Below are positions 25,957 to 34,201 of a DNA stretch of 64,000 bases, piece after piece (the first letter of the stretch is position 1; the number at the start of each line of letters is the position of its first letter). The notes under the pieces were generated by a model that made no database searches, was not told the DNA's origin, and saw only the letters and a program-made list of their open reading frames with translations. Origin of the DNA: Streptomyces viridiviolaceus (GTDB lineage Bacteria; Actinomycetota; Actinomycetes; Streptomycetales; Streptomycetaceae); NCBI RefSeq assembly GCF_014650995.1, contig NZ_BMWA01000001.1, positions 372,001-436,000 of the forward strand. Reading direction: 5' to 3'. Position numbers and translations under genes: made by a program.

Positions 25957-26469
25957 ATGCAGTTCGGACGCACCTACGAGGAGTTCGAGGTCGGGGCGAC
26001 GTACAAGCACTGGCCGGGCAAGACGGTCACGGAGTACGACGACCATCTCTTCTGTCTCCTCACCATGAACCACCACCCGCTCCACATGGACACGAACTAC
26101 GCCGAGAAGACGACGGACTTCGGCAAGAACGTGGTGGTCGGGAACTACATCTACTCCCTCCTGCTCGGCATGTCGGTGCCGGACATCTCCGGCAAGGCGA
26201 TCGCCAACCTGGAGATCGAGTCGCTCAAGCACGTGGCGCCGACCTTCCACGGCGACACCATCTACGGCCAGACGACCGTGCTCGACAAGTGGCCGTCGAA
26301 GTCCAAGAACGACCGCGGCATCGTCCACGTCGAGACCAAGGGCTACAAGCAGGACGGCACGCTCGTGTGCGTCTTCCGCCGCAAGGTGATGGTGCCCACC
26401 GAGACGTACATCAAGGAACGCGGCGGCGAGCAGCCCGGCCGTCCCGAGCTCAAGTCCCAGGAGAAGTGA
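25957..26469 (+). CDS. Mesaconyl-CoA hydratase (MaoC-like)
   Basis: A 170-residue MaoC hot-dog hydratase that would add water to mesaconyl-CoA to make beta-methylmalyl-CoA, one step before the lyase encoded just upstream. The hydratase signature region DDHLFCLLTMNHHPLHMD (about residues 28-45) carries the catalytic Asp/His pair. ATG 25957 lies five bases after the lyase stop with GGAG before it. Single hot-dog domain, as usual in actinobacteria, where alphaproteobacterial Mch is about twice as long. Confidence 0.88.
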   Translation: MQFGRTYEEFEVGATYKHWPGKTVTEYDDHLFCLLTMNHHPLHMDTNYAEKTTDFGKNVVVGNYIYSLLLGMSVPDISGKAIANLEIESLKHVAPTFHGDTIYGQTTVLDKWPSKSKNDRGIVHVETKGYKQDGTLVCVFRRKVMVPTETYIKERGGEQPGRPELKSQEK

Positions 26470-26476
26470 GGCAGCA

Positions 26477-27682
26477 ATGAGCCGACTCGCACAGACCCAC
26501 GGCCTCACGGACGTCCAGCAGGAGATCCTCTCCACCGTCCGGGACTTCGTGGACAAGGAGATCATCCCAGTCGCGACGGAGCTGGAGCACCGCGACGAGT
26601 ACCCGCAAGCGATCGTCGACGGGCTCAAGGAGCTGGGCCTGTTCGGACTGATGATCCCCGAGGAGTACGGGGGCCTGGGCGAGTCGCTGCTGACCTACGC
26701 CCTGTGTGTGGAGGAGATCGCCCGCGGGTGGATGTCGGTGTCCGGCATCATCAACACGCACTTCATCGTGGCGTACATGCTCAAGCAGCACGGCACGCAG
26801 GAGCAGAAGGACCACTTCCTGCCCCGTATGGCGGCCGGCGACATCCGGGGCGCCTTCTCGATGTCGGAGCCGGGCCTGGGCTCGGACGTGTCGGCGATCA
26901 CGTCGAAGGCGGTGAAGGACGGCGACGAGTACGTCCTGAACGGCCAGAAGATGTGGCTGACGAACGGCGGCACGTCGTCGCTGGTGGCCGTACTGGTCCG
27001 CAGTGACGAGGGTCACCCCGAGGGCACCGCGCCGCACAAGTCGATGACGACCTTCCTGGTGGAGAAGGAGCCCGGCTTCGGCGAGGTCCGCCCCGGCCTG
27101 ACCATCCCGGGCAAGATCGACAAGATGGGCTACAAGGGCGTCGACACCACCGAGCTCATCATGGACGGCCTGCGCATTCCGGCCGACCGGGTGCTCGGCG
27201 GCGTCACCGGCCGAGGTTTTTACCAAATGATGGACGGCGTGGAGGTCGGCCGCGTCAACGTCGCGGCGCGTGGCTGCGGCGTCGCTCAGCGTGCCTTCGA
27301 GCTCGGTGTCCAGTACGCCCAGCAGCGTCACACTTTCGGCAAGGCGATCGCCCAGCACCAGGCCATTCAGTTCAAGCTCGCCGAGATGGCTACCAAGGTG
27401 GAGGCGGCGCATGCCATGATGGTGAACGCTGCGCGCAAAAAGGACTCCGGCGAACGAAACGACCTGGAAGCGGGTATGGCCAAGTACCTCGCCTCCGAGT
27501 ACTGCAAGGAGGTCGTGGAGGACGCCTTCCGGATCCACGGCGGCTACGGCTTCTCCAAGGAGTACGAGATCGAGCGCCTCTATCGCGAGGCTCCGATGCT
27601 CCTGATCGGTGAAGGCACCGCCGAGATCCAGAAAATGATCATCGGCCGCCGACTGCTCGAAGAGTATCGATTCCAGGGTTAG
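26477..27682 (+). CDS. Acyl-CoA dehydrogenase, probable methylsuccinyl-CoA dehydrogenase
   Basis: A 401-residue FAD acyl-CoA dehydrogenase. The typical motifs FSMSEPGLGSDVSAI (flavin/substrate) and the C-terminal GEGTAEIQKMIIGR with the catalytic glutamate are present. Its position at the end of the ethylmalonyl-CoA operon suggests oxidation of (2S)-methylsuccinyl-CoA to mesaconyl-CoA. It lacks the long N-terminal extension known from alphaproteobacterial Mcd (around 550 residues). From about 27210 to the end the DNA becomes less GC-rich with runs such as GGTTTTTACC. ATG 26477 follows GAGGCAGCA, seven bases behind the hydratase. Confidence 0.88.
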   Translation: MSRLAQTHGLTDVQQEILSTVRDFVDKEIIPVATELEHRDEYPQAIVDGLKELGLFGLMIPEEYGGLGESLLTYALCVEEIARGWMSVSGIINTHFIVAYMLKQHGTQEQKDHFLPRMAAGDIRGAFSMSEPGLGSDVSAITSKAVKDGDEYVLNGQKMWLTNGGTSSLVAVLVRSDEGHPEGTAPHKSMTTFLVEKEPGFGEVRPGLTIPGKIDKMGYKGVDTTELIMDGLRIPADRVLGGVTGRGFYQMMDGVEVGRVNVAARGCGVAQRAFELGVQYAQQRHTFGKAIAQHQAIQFKLAEMATKVEAAHAMMVNAARKKDSGERNDLEAGMAKYLASEYCKEVVEDAFRIHGGYGFSKEYEIERLYREAPMLLIGEGTAEIQKMIIGRRLLEEYRFQG

Positions 27683-27691
27683 ATGTCCGGA

Positions 27692-27730
27692 TACGGGGTG
27701 TTTTCTTGGAGAAGAAGGTCACACCCCGTA
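27692..27730 (+). terminator. Hairpin at the end of the ccr operon
   Basis: TACGGGGTG (27692-27700) pairs with CACCCCGTA (27722-27730); inside, TTCTT and AAGAA can extend the structure. It lies 9 bases after the acyl-CoA dehydrogenase stop and before psd. It may be a terminator or an mRNA-stability element. Confidence 0.65.
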
Positions 27731-27852
27731 GGCACTGTTCGGCCGCCGACTCGGCTTCCTGGCTTACCCAGTTGCGGCCCGGAGCCGCTACGATCGCCGG
27801 AAAGCCGCCGTCCCCCGTCAGAGCGCGGCATCATCCGCTACGAAGGTCATCC

Positions 27853-28509
27853 ATGCCCCACAGCCAAACCTCTGCACCACGCGACAGCATCGCTGGCGTA
27901 CGCCTCGCGCGCGGAGCATCGCCGTGGCTCCTCCCGACCGTCGCCACGGCGGCCCTCAGCCTGGCCCGCGCACGTCGCTCCGGCGCCGCCAAGGCCGTCG
28001 CCGTCCCCGCCACCGCGCTCGCGGCGGGGATGCTGTGGTTCTTCCGCGACCCCGAGCGCGAGATCGCCCAGGGCCGGGTCATCTCGCCCGCCGACGGCGT
28101 GGTGCAGAGCATCATGCCGTGGAAGGACGGCCGCACCCGGGTCGCGATCTTCATGAGCCCGCTCAACGTCCACGTCAACCGCGCCCCGCTGTCCGGCACG
28201 GTGACGTCGGTGGAGCACGTGCCCGGTGGCTTCGTTCCCGCCTTCAACAAGGAGAGCGAGAACAACGAGCGGGTCGTGTGGCACTTCGACACCGAGCTCG
28301 GCGACATCGAGATGATCCAGATCGCCGGCGCGGTGGCCCGCCGCATCGTCCCGTACCTGCCCCAGGGCACCAAGGTCGAGCAGGGCGACCGGATCGGTCT
28401 GATCCGCTTCGGCTCGCGTGTCGACCTCTACCTGCCGGAGGGCGTGGAGGTGGCGGTCGAAGTGGGGCAGAAGACCGTGGCTGGGGTGACTCGCATTGAC
28501 CGTGATTGA
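27853..28509 (+). CDS. psd: Phosphatidylserine decarboxylase (short PSD type)
   Basis: A 218-residue pyruvoyl-dependent decarboxylase that makes phosphatidylethanolamine at the membrane. The self-cleavage site is FGSRVD near the C-terminus (the Gly-Ser bond becomes the pyruvoyl group), and the SPADGVV and MSPLNVHVNRAPLSG motifs with catalytic His are intact. One membrane segment is likely near residues 25-60. ATG 27853 follows AAGGTCATCC; its last codons overlap the pssA start by 14 bases, implying coupled synthesis of the two consecutive phospholipid enzymes. Confidence 0.93.
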   Translation: MPHSQTSAPRDSIAGVRLARGASPWLLPTVATAALSLARARRSGAAKAVAVPATALAAGMLWFFRDPEREIAQGRVISPADGVVQSIMPWKDGRTRVAIFMSPLNVHVNRAPLSGTVTSVEHVPGGFVPAFNKESENNERVVWHFDTELGDIEMIQIAGAVARRIVPYLPQGTKVEQGDRIGLIRFGSRVDLYLPEGVEVAVEVGQKTVAGVTRIDRD

Positions 28510-29350
28510 TCCACAGACGCAGGCGGGCTGGGTGCCCGAGGCCGACGAGGTGGACGACGAGGAGGAGATGCCCCTCTCGCTCCGCCTGTCGATAGCCGAC
28601 ACCCTCACCCTCGGCAACGCCACGTGCGGCTTCATGGCGGTGTACTTCACCACCACCGGCATCCTGATCCCGCACCTCACGGGCAGCGAGGAGTCGGGCA
28701 TGGCCCGGCACAGCGCGGCCACGGCGGTCATCCTGATGCTGTGCGCGGCGATCTTCGACCTGTTCGACGGCCTGGTGGCGCGCAAGCTGCGCTCCTCCCC
28801 CATGGGCGCCGAGCTGGACAACCTCTCCGACCTGATCAGCTTCGGGCTGGCGCCGGCGTACTTCGTCCTGGTCTACGGCATGGTCGCGCACGACGCGTAT
28901 CAGCGGGTCGCGGCGGTCGGGGCGATCGTGGTGCTGCTGGCGGTGGTGCTGAGGCTTGCGAGATTCTCCTGCGTCACCGTGAAGGACGGCACGTTCCAGG
29001 GCATGCCGTCGCCGTTCGGCGCGCTGACGGTGGTGTCGATCGTGCTGCTGGAGCTGCCCTTCGTGGCGACGCTCCTCGCGATCATCGGCACGGCCTGGCT
29101 GATGGTGAGCCGGGTCGAGTACCCCAAGCCCCGGGGCCGCCTCGCCGTGGCGATGCTGTCCTGGATCGTCCTGTCCATGGGCCTGCTGGCCGCCTGGGCC
29201 TTCGACGCCCCGAGCGGCCAGCTGCTGCTGCAGACGGGGTGTGCGCTGCAGCTGGTGATGGGTGCGGTGATCCCCCTGTTCGCCACGGCTCGCCGGGTGA
29301 ACAACTTCCGTGACAATCGGCGGGAGGCGCGGGCGGCGCAATTGCCGTAG
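28496..29350 (+). CDS. pssA: CDP-diacylglycerol-serine O-phosphatidyltransferase
   Basis: A 284-residue integral membrane CDP-alcohol phosphotransferase forming phosphatidylserine, the substrate of Psd. The signature DGLVARKLRSSPMGAELDNL followed by SD gives all four acidic metal ligands, though only seven residues separate the AR and G positions instead of the usual eight. Six or more hydrophobic helices follow. The start is TTG 28496 or GTG 28502, both inside the end of psd; neither has a strong site, consistent with translational coupling. A terminator follows the stop. Confidence 0.9.
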   Translation: MTVIDPQTQAGWVPEADEVDDEEEMPLSLRLSIADTLTLGNATCGFMAVYFTTTGILIPHLTGSEESGMARHSAATAVILMLCAAIFDLFDGLVARKLRSSPMGAELDNLSDLISFGLAPAYFVLVYGMVAHDAYQRVAAVGAIVVLLAVVLRLARFSCVTVKDGTFQGMPSPFGALTVVSIVLLELPFVATLLAIIGTAWLMVSRVEYPKPRGRLAVAMLSWIVLSMGLLAAWAFDAPSGQLLLQTGCALQLVMGAVIPLFATARRVNNFRDNRREARAAQLP

Positions 29351-29783
29351 CGCTCCGCTGAGTGGGGCCCCGGACCCGGGTCGGGTTCGGGGCCCTTCGC
29401 TTGTCCGCGCCCGGCGTGTGTGCGGGCCTCGCCGGGGGCCCCGCCCCCGGACCCCCGGGCCTGTGCCCACCCACCACCCGACTCGGTCGGATGGAATGCG
29501 GCCGTCGCGGGCGATTTCCGCCCGACCCGGGCGAATGGATGCGGCCGTCGCGGGCGCATTCAGCCCGACTGTCATCCGCCCGAGTCCGGCGGATGACAGT
29601 CGGCCGAGACAGGCGAATCCAGCCCGCCCGGCGACCGTCCGACCCGGGCGGATGACAGTCGGCCGAGGCGAGGAATTCGGCCCGTCCGGCGTTCGAGGAC
29701 GAGGCCCGTCAGGGCCGAAGCGGGGGTCCGGGGGCGGCAGCCCCCGGGTCTGGACCGGGTAGGGGCGGCGGGGGCGAGAACCC
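29351..29783. repeat. Repeat-rich spacer between pssA and glycerate kinase
   Basis: No gene. A 14-bp hairpin at 29365-29395 ends pssA. ATGCGGCCGTCGCGGGCG occurs at 29496-29513 and 29539-29556. GCGGATGACAGTCGGCCGAG occurs at 29589-29608 and 29648-29667, and GACTGTCATCCGCC at 29567-29580 pairs exactly with 29588-29601 to form a 14-bp stem. The segment 29688-29750 (with CGTTCGAGGACGAGGCCCG and the hairpin CCGGGGGC/GCCCCCGG at 29728-29747) is a dispersed repeat often seen between Streptomyces genes, to my recollection. Confidence 0.7.
29365..29395 (+). terminator. pssA terminator
   Basis: GGGCCCCGGACCCG (29365-29378) pairs with CGGGTTCGGGGCCC (29382-29395) through 14 pairs, one of them G-T, with a three-base loop, 14 bases after the stop codon. 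Confidence 0.85.
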
Positions 29784-30935
29784 TCAGGCCAGGAAATCCC
29801 GCGCGATGCGCTCCGCGACCCGCTCCAGGATCGGCCCCGCCTCCGCGATGCACTTCGCCACGTCCGGCTCGACGTCCGTCAGCGGGTACGCACGCCGGAT
29901 CCCGGCCCGCCCCAGCGTCTCCGGCGGCAGGGCGAGCCGCCCGCACACCGCGACGACCTCCTTGCCCGCGGCCCGTGCGGCGGCGGCGACGCCCGCCGGG
30001 GCCTTGCCGTGCAGGGTCTGCTCGTCCAGCGAGCCCTCGCCGGTGATCACCAGGTCCGCCCGCTCCAGCGCCGGGGCGAAGCCCAGGACGTCCAGCATCA
30101 CCTCGATGCCCGGCCGGAACCGCGCGCCGAGCAGCAGGGCACCGTATCCGATGCCGCCCGCGGCACCGGCTCCCGGGGCGGCGGCGAACTCGGCGGCCCG
30201 CGCACCCACGGCCTGCTCCAGCACCTTCGCGAAGTGCGCCAGGGCCGCGTCCAGCGACCGCACGTCCTCCGGCGAGGCGCCCTTCTGCGGCCCGTAGACG
30301 GCCGGGGCACCCTTCGGCCCGGTCAGCGGATTGTCGACGTCGCTGGCGAGCACCAGCTCGACGCCGGACAGCCGCGGGTCCAGACCCGACAGGTCGGCCG
30401 AGGCGAGACTCGCGAGACCGCCTCCGCCCGGTGCCACCGGCTCCCCGTCCGCGTCCAGGAACCGCGCGCCCAGCGCGGACAGCATCCCGGCGCCGCCGTC
30501 CGTGGTCGCGCTGCCGCCGACCCCGAACACGATGGTCCGCGCGCCCGCGTCCAGGGCGGCCCGCAGCAGCTCACCGGAGCCGTACGTGGACGCCGTCAGC
30601 GGTGCGAGCACCCCGGCGGGCAGCCGCTGCAGCCCGCTGGCCTCGGCCATCTCCACGACCGCTGTGTCACCGCGCACCGCGAACGCCGCGGTCACCTCGT
30701 CGCCGAGGGGCCCGGCGACCCGGACCTCCCGCCGGTCGAACCCGGCCGCGACCGCCGCGGCCACGGTGCCGTCACCGCCGTCGGCCACGGGCAGCGCCTC
30801 GACGCCGAGGTCCGGCACGACCCGGCGCAGTCCGGCCGCCACCCGCTCGGCGACCTCGACGGCCGTCAGCGACCCCTTGAACTTGTCCGCGGCGACGAGC
30901 ACCCGGCGGGCCCCGTCCACTGCAGCGTCAGCCAC
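29784..30935 (-). CDS. Glycerate 2-kinase (GarK/GlxK type)
   Basis: A 383-residue glycerate kinase of the GckA-unrelated GlxK family, phosphorylating D-glycerate with ATP. The N-terminal ADKFKGSLTAVEVAERVAAG, PVADGGDGTV, GVGGSATTDGGAGML and GEGSLDEQTLHGKAP motifs are all present. GTG 30935 has AAGGGG in front; the frame is open 13 codons further without a site. It could consume glycerate derived from glyoxylate released by the malyl-CoA lyase, though the two operons are separate. Hairpins at 29728-29747 probably end it. Confidence 0.92.
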   Translation of the reverse strand: MADAAVDGARRVLVAADKFKGSLTAVEVAERVAAGLRRVVPDLGVEALPVADGGDGTVAAAVAAGFDRREVRVAGPLGDEVTAAFAVRGDTAVVEMAEASGLQRLPAGVLAPLTASTYGSGELLRAALDAGARTIVFGVGGSATTDGGAGMLSALGARFLDADGEPVAPGGGGLASLASADLSGLDPRLSGVELVLASDVDNPLTGPKGAPAVYGPQKGASPEDVRSLDAALAHFAKVLEQAVGARAAEFAAAPGAGAAGGIGYGALLLGARFRPGIEVMLDVLGFAPALERADLVITGEGSLDEQTLHGKAPAGVAAAARAAGKEVVAVCGRLALPPETLGRAGIRRAYPLTDVEPDVAKCIAEAGPILERVAERIARDFLA

Positions 30936-31071
30936 CTTGCTATCCCCTTGCTCTCCGAGCCTTGCGCACGTCAAGGCAGTCGCGCCGCTGCGACCTTAAC
31001 CGGACGACACCCGCTCCGTCATGCCCCTGCCCGCACCCTGGAACGCCCCCGGAAGTGGGTACACCGCAACC

Positions 31072-32148
31072 ATGACTGCTGTGAGCACCGGACCGGAACT
31101 CGCCGACCGCCTCCTAGGGGGGTGGCTGGGCCGGATCGCGGGCAACATGCTCGGCAAGCCGGTCGAGCAGGGCGAGGTGTGGACGCGCGACCGCATCGAC
31201 CGCTATCTGCGGCGGGCCGACGCCCTGCCCCTGACCGACTACCTGCCCGAGCCGGCCGGCGACTCCGACGACGCCGAGCTGCTGCGGCCCGAGTGGCGTG
31301 CCTGTGTCCGCGGCCGGGTCGACGGCAGCTGCCGCGACGACGACGTGGACTACGCCATCCTCGGTCTCGACCTGCTGGAGACCCACGGCTTCGGCTTCGG
31401 CACCGAGCAGGTCGGCGACCTGTGGCTGCTGCGGCTGCCGTACCGGCAGACGTTCACCGCGGAGCGGGTGGCGTACCGGAACCTCGCGAACGGGCTCAGA
31501 CCGCCCCTCACCGCGACGTACGAGAACCCCTACCAGGAGTGGATCGGCGCCCTGATCCGCGCCGACATCCACGGCTGGACGCGCCCCGGCGACCCGCACG
31601 GCGCCGCGTCGGCCGCCCGCCGGGACGCGGTGCTGTCGCACACCGGCAACGGGGTGTACGGCGCGATGTGGGCGGCGGCGCTGATCTCGGCGGCGTTCAC
31701 GGCGCCGACCGTGCGGCACGCCGTGGACGAGGCGCTGACGGTCGTCCCGGCGAGCAGCCGGCTCGCCCGCACCGTGCGCCGGGTGGTCTCGCTGTACGAC
31801 ACCCGGATGACCTGGGAGGACACGCTCGCCACCGTCTCCGCGGAGACCGCCGGGTTCGGCTGGATCCACGTCGTCCCGAACGTCGCCGTCCTCACCGCCG
31901 GGCTGCTGTACGGCGACGGCGACTTCACCCGGACCATCGCGCTCACCGTGCGCGGCGGTCTGGACACCGACTCCAACGGGGCGACGGCGGGCTCGGTGGC
32001 GGGGGTGTCCGGTGGCGCGTCCGCGATCCCCGGCCAGTGGACGGAGCCGCTGCGGGACACGGTGCGCAGCGCGGTGTTCGGCTTCGACGGCATCCGGGTC
32101 AGCGAGCTGACGGAGCGGACGCTGCGGCTGGCCGAGACCGGGGCGTGA
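31072..32148 (+). CDS. ADP-ribosylglycohydrolase family protein
   Basis: A 358-residue ADP-ribosylglycohydrolase (ARH/DraG) fold. The N-terminal GGWLGRIAGNMLGKPVE segment, DDDVDYAILGLDLLE with metal-binding aspartates, and the C-terminal RGGLDTDSNGATAGSVAG motif with paired Asp ligands agree with the family. Such enzymes remove ADP-ribose from proteins or small molecules; the substrate here is unknown. ATG 31072 is preferred over ATG 31021 because the family domain starts right after it. Followed on the same strand by NUDIX and sirtuin genes. Confidence 0.87.
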   Translation: MTAVSTGPELADRLLGGWLGRIAGNMLGKPVEQGEVWTRDRIDRYLRRADALPLTDYLPEPAGDSDDAELLRPEWRACVRGRVDGSCRDDDVDYAILGLDLLETHGFGFGTEQVGDLWLLRLPYRQTFTAERVAYRNLANGLRPPLTATYENPYQEWIGALIRADIHGWTRPGDPHGAASAARRDAVLSHTGNGVYGAMWAAALISAAFTAPTVRHAVDEALTVVPASSRLARTVRRVVSLYDTRMTWEDTLATVSAETAGFGWIHVVPNVAVLTAGLLYGDGDFTRTIALTVRGGLDTDSNGATAGSVAGVSGGASAIPGQWTEPLRDTVRSAVFGFDGIRVSELTERTLRLAETGA

Positions 32149-32176
32149 GCCGCCCGGGTCCCGTTAGGCTTCCAGG

Positions 32177-32671
32177 ATGACCACGCCCGACTACGCCACG
32201 TACATCGCCGGTCTGCCCCGCGTCCTCGCCGGTGCCGCCGCGCTCTTCCGCGACGCCGAGGGCCGGGTGCTGCTCGTCGAGCCGAACTACCGGGAGGGGT
32301 GGGCGCTGCCCGGCGGGACGATCGAGTCCGAGGACGGGGAGACCCCGCGCCAGGGCGCGTGGCGGGAGACCCTGGAGGAGATCGGGCTGGACGTCCGGCT
32401 CGGCCGGCTGCTCGCGGTGGACTGGGTGCACGGGCCGGGCCGGCCGCCGATCGTGGCGTACCTGTACGACGGCGGGGTGCTCGGCGAGGACGATCTCAAG
32501 GCGATCCGGCTGCAGGAGGAGGAGCTGGTGTCCTGGCGGCTGGTGCCGCGCGAGGAACTGGCCGGCCATCTGCTGGGCGCCCTGCACGGCCGCGTCCTGG
32601 CCGCGCTGGACGTGCTGGCGGAGGGTTCGGGGACGGCGGAGCTGGAGAACGGCCGCCGCGTCGACCGGTAA
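32177..32671 (+). CDS. NUDIX hydrolase
   Basis: A 164-residue MutT/NUDIX protein. The C-terminal half of the NUDIX box, WRETLEEIGL, is exact, with a glutamate eight residues earlier; the glycine that begins the box is two residues farther away than in the standard GX5EX7REUXEEXGU pattern (LPGGTIESEDGE), so the loop is slightly expanded. Likely substrates are nucleoside diphosphates linked to another group, perhaps ADP-ribose given its place between an ADP-ribosylglycohydrolase and a sirtuin. ATG 32177, 28 bases after the preceding stop. Confidence 0.85.
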   Translation: MTTPDYATYIAGLPRVLAGAAALFRDAEGRVLLVEPNYREGWALPGGTIESEDGETPRQGAWRETLEEIGLDVRLGRLLAVDWVHGPGRPPIVAYLYDGGVLGEDDLKAIRLQEEELVSWRLVPREELAGHLLGALHGRVLAALDVLAEGSGTAELENGRRVDR

Positions 32672-32712
32672 CCCGTTCGCCCGGCGGGCGCGGGGTCCCT
32701 ACTCTCGACCGC

Positions 32713-33453
32713 ATGACCACCAGCAAGCCCCTCGTCGCCATCCTCAGCGGCGCCGGTGTCTCGACCGACTCCGGCATCCCCGACTACCGCGGTCCGAACG
32801 GGCTGTGGCGGCGGGACCCGGAGGCCGAGAAGCTCGTCACGTACGAGTACTACATGGGCGATCCGGAGATCCGGCGCCGGTCGTGGCAGATGCGGCGGAA
32901 GAACCGGACGCTCGAGGCCGAGCCGAACGCCGCGCACCGCGCGGTGGCCGAGCTGGAGCGGTCCGGGGTGCCGGTCCGGGTGATCACGCAGAACGTGGAC
33001 GGGCTGCACCAGCTCGCCGGGATGCCGGCCCGCAAGGTCCTCGAGCTGCACGGCAGCGCGCGGAGCTACGTGTGCACCGGGTGCCGTGCCCGGGGTCCGA
33101 TGGAGGACGCCCTCGCCCGCGTCGAGGCCGGAGAGGACGATCCGCCGTGCCTGGAGTGCGGCGGCATCCTGAAGTCGGCGACCGTGATGTTCGGCGAGCG
33201 CCTGGACCCGGTGGTCCTCGGTGAGGCGGCCGCGATCAGCAAGGCGTGCCAGGTGTTCCTCGCGGTCGGCACCAGCCTCCAGGTCCAGCCGGCGGCCGGG
33301 CTGGCGGGTGTCGCCGCCGACCACGGGGCGCGGCTGGTCATCGTCAACGCCGAGCCGACACCGTACGACGACCTGGCCGACGACGTCGTCCGCGAGCCCA
33401 TCGGGACCGCCCTGCCCGCGCTGTTGCGCGGCCTGATCCCCGAGGGCGACTGA
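32713..33453 (+). CDS. Sir2 family NAD-dependent protein deacylase
   Basis: A 246-residue sirtuin. GAGVSTDSGIPDYRG (13-27) binds NAD, TQNVDGLH (92-99) follows, His113 in ELHGS is the general base, and Cys121, Cys124, Cys146 and Cys149 form the zinc site. The products of deacylation include O-acyl-ADP-ribose and nicotinamide. The protein lacks the Tyr/Arg pair typical of class III desuccinylases at the expected place as far as I can judge, so plain deacetylation is likeliest. ATG 32713, 41 bases after the NUDIX gene. Confidence 0.92.
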   Translation: MTTSKPLVAILSGAGVSTDSGIPDYRGPNGLWRRDPEAEKLVTYEYYMGDPEIRRRSWQMRRKNRTLEAEPNAAHRAVAELERSGVPVRVITQNVDGLHQLAGMPARKVLELHGSARSYVCTGCRARGPMEDALARVEAGEDDPPCLECGGILKSATVMFGERLDPVVLGEAAAISKACQVFLAVGTSLQVQPAAGLAGVAADHGARLVIVNAEPTPYDDLADDVVREPIGTALPALLRGLIPEGD

Positions 33454-33456
33454 CCC

Positions 33457-33733
33457 GTGGACGAGGAGGTCGTCCCGGTCCTGCGTGTGGCCGACGCCGC
33501 GGCGGCCGTGCGCTGGTACGCGTCCGGGCTTCGCCGGGCAGTGGGAGCACCGCTTCGAGCCTGGCCTTCCGGCCTTCGTCGAGGTCGCGCGTGGAGAGGT
33601 GCGGCCGTTCCCGTCGGAACACACCGGGGACGCCCGGCCGGACACGCTGGTCGAGGAGGCTTGCTGGGCCCGCGGGATCGAGCTGCGCGATCCCGACGGC
33701 GACCGCCTGCGCGCCGGCACACCGAGCGGGTGA
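33457..33733 (+). pseudogene. Decayed glyoxalase/bleomycin-resistance-like gene
   Basis: GTG 33457 opens with VDEEVVPVLRVADAAAAVRWYA, the usual beginning of a small glyoxalase-fold protein. The homologous reading then shifts at about 33522: the continuation GQWEHRFEPGLPAFVEVARG and PFPSEHTGDARPDTLV is in the next frame and ends IELRDPDGDRLRAGTPSG. A net loss of two bases at the WYA-GF junction explains the shift. A further gap of about 20 codons lies after DTLV, where VEEACW joins directly. Intact relatives would be about 115-120 residues. It sits between the sirtuin and a methyltransferase gene. Confidence 0.75.
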
Positions 33734-33745
33734 GGTGACCAGACC

Positions 33746-34201
33746 GTGACGGGAGGGCTGTCGCCCCGCCTCGCCGAGATCGTGGACGCGCTGCCGCTCA
33801 CGCCCCGGACGCGCGTCCTGGAGATCGGATGCGGTCCGGGGGCCGCCGCACGGGCCGTGGCGGCGCGGCTGACCTCCGGGCACATCCTCGCGATCGACCG
33901 TTCCGAGCGGGCGATCGCGCAGGCCGGGGCCGGGTCCGCCCGGGAGATCGCCTCGGGGCGGATGCGTGTGCGGTGCGTCGCGGCGGAGGACTTCGTGCGG
34001 GAGCCCGGCGAGGGGCCTTTCGACATCGTCTTCGCGGTGCGTGTCGGCGCGCTCGACGGCCGCTGTCCCGAGGCGGGCCGTCGCGCGCTGGAGCGCATCG
34101 CCGCCGCGCTCGCACCCGGCGGCCGGCTGTTCGTCGACGGGGGCCGGCCGTTGCGGGAGATCCCCCTCGCGCCGGGCGGCGGGATCTCCCCGGGCGGCTA
34201 G
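33746..34201 (+). CDS. Small class I SAM-dependent methyltransferase
   Basis: A 151-residue protein that keeps the SAM-binding core VLEIGCGPGAAARAVA (residues 24-39) and AIDRSERAIAQA, then ends shortly after the APGGRLFVDGG strand. It is about 100 residues shorter than typical methyltransferases, so the substrate-capping portion is minimal; small members of this type are common in Streptomyces. GTG 33746 follows GAGGTGACC. Substrate unknown. Its stop overlaps the end of the convergent ogt gene by four bases. Confidence 0.72.
   Translation: MTGGLSPRLAEIVDALPLTPRTRVLEIGCGPGAAARAVAARLTSGHILAIDRSERAIAQAGAGSAREIASGRMRVRCVAAEDFVREPGEGPFDIVFAVRVGALDGRCPEAGRRALERIAAALAPGGRLFVDGGRPLREIPLAPGGGISPGG

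Noticed and set aside
25957..26469. MaoC protein as a general enoyl-CoA hydratase of beta-oxidation
   Set aside because: Its operon position between malyl-CoA lyase and the acyl-CoA dehydrogenase makes mesaconyl-CoA hydratase the better call.
29496..29667. Possible CRISPR array
   Set aside because: Only two copies of each unit, unequal spacing and no cas genes; the units form hairpins with each other instead.
33746..34201. Short methyltransferase as another truncated pseudogene
   Set aside because: The SAM core is intact, start and ribosome site are good and no frameshifted remainder is visible downstream, so I keep it as a gene with reduced confidence.
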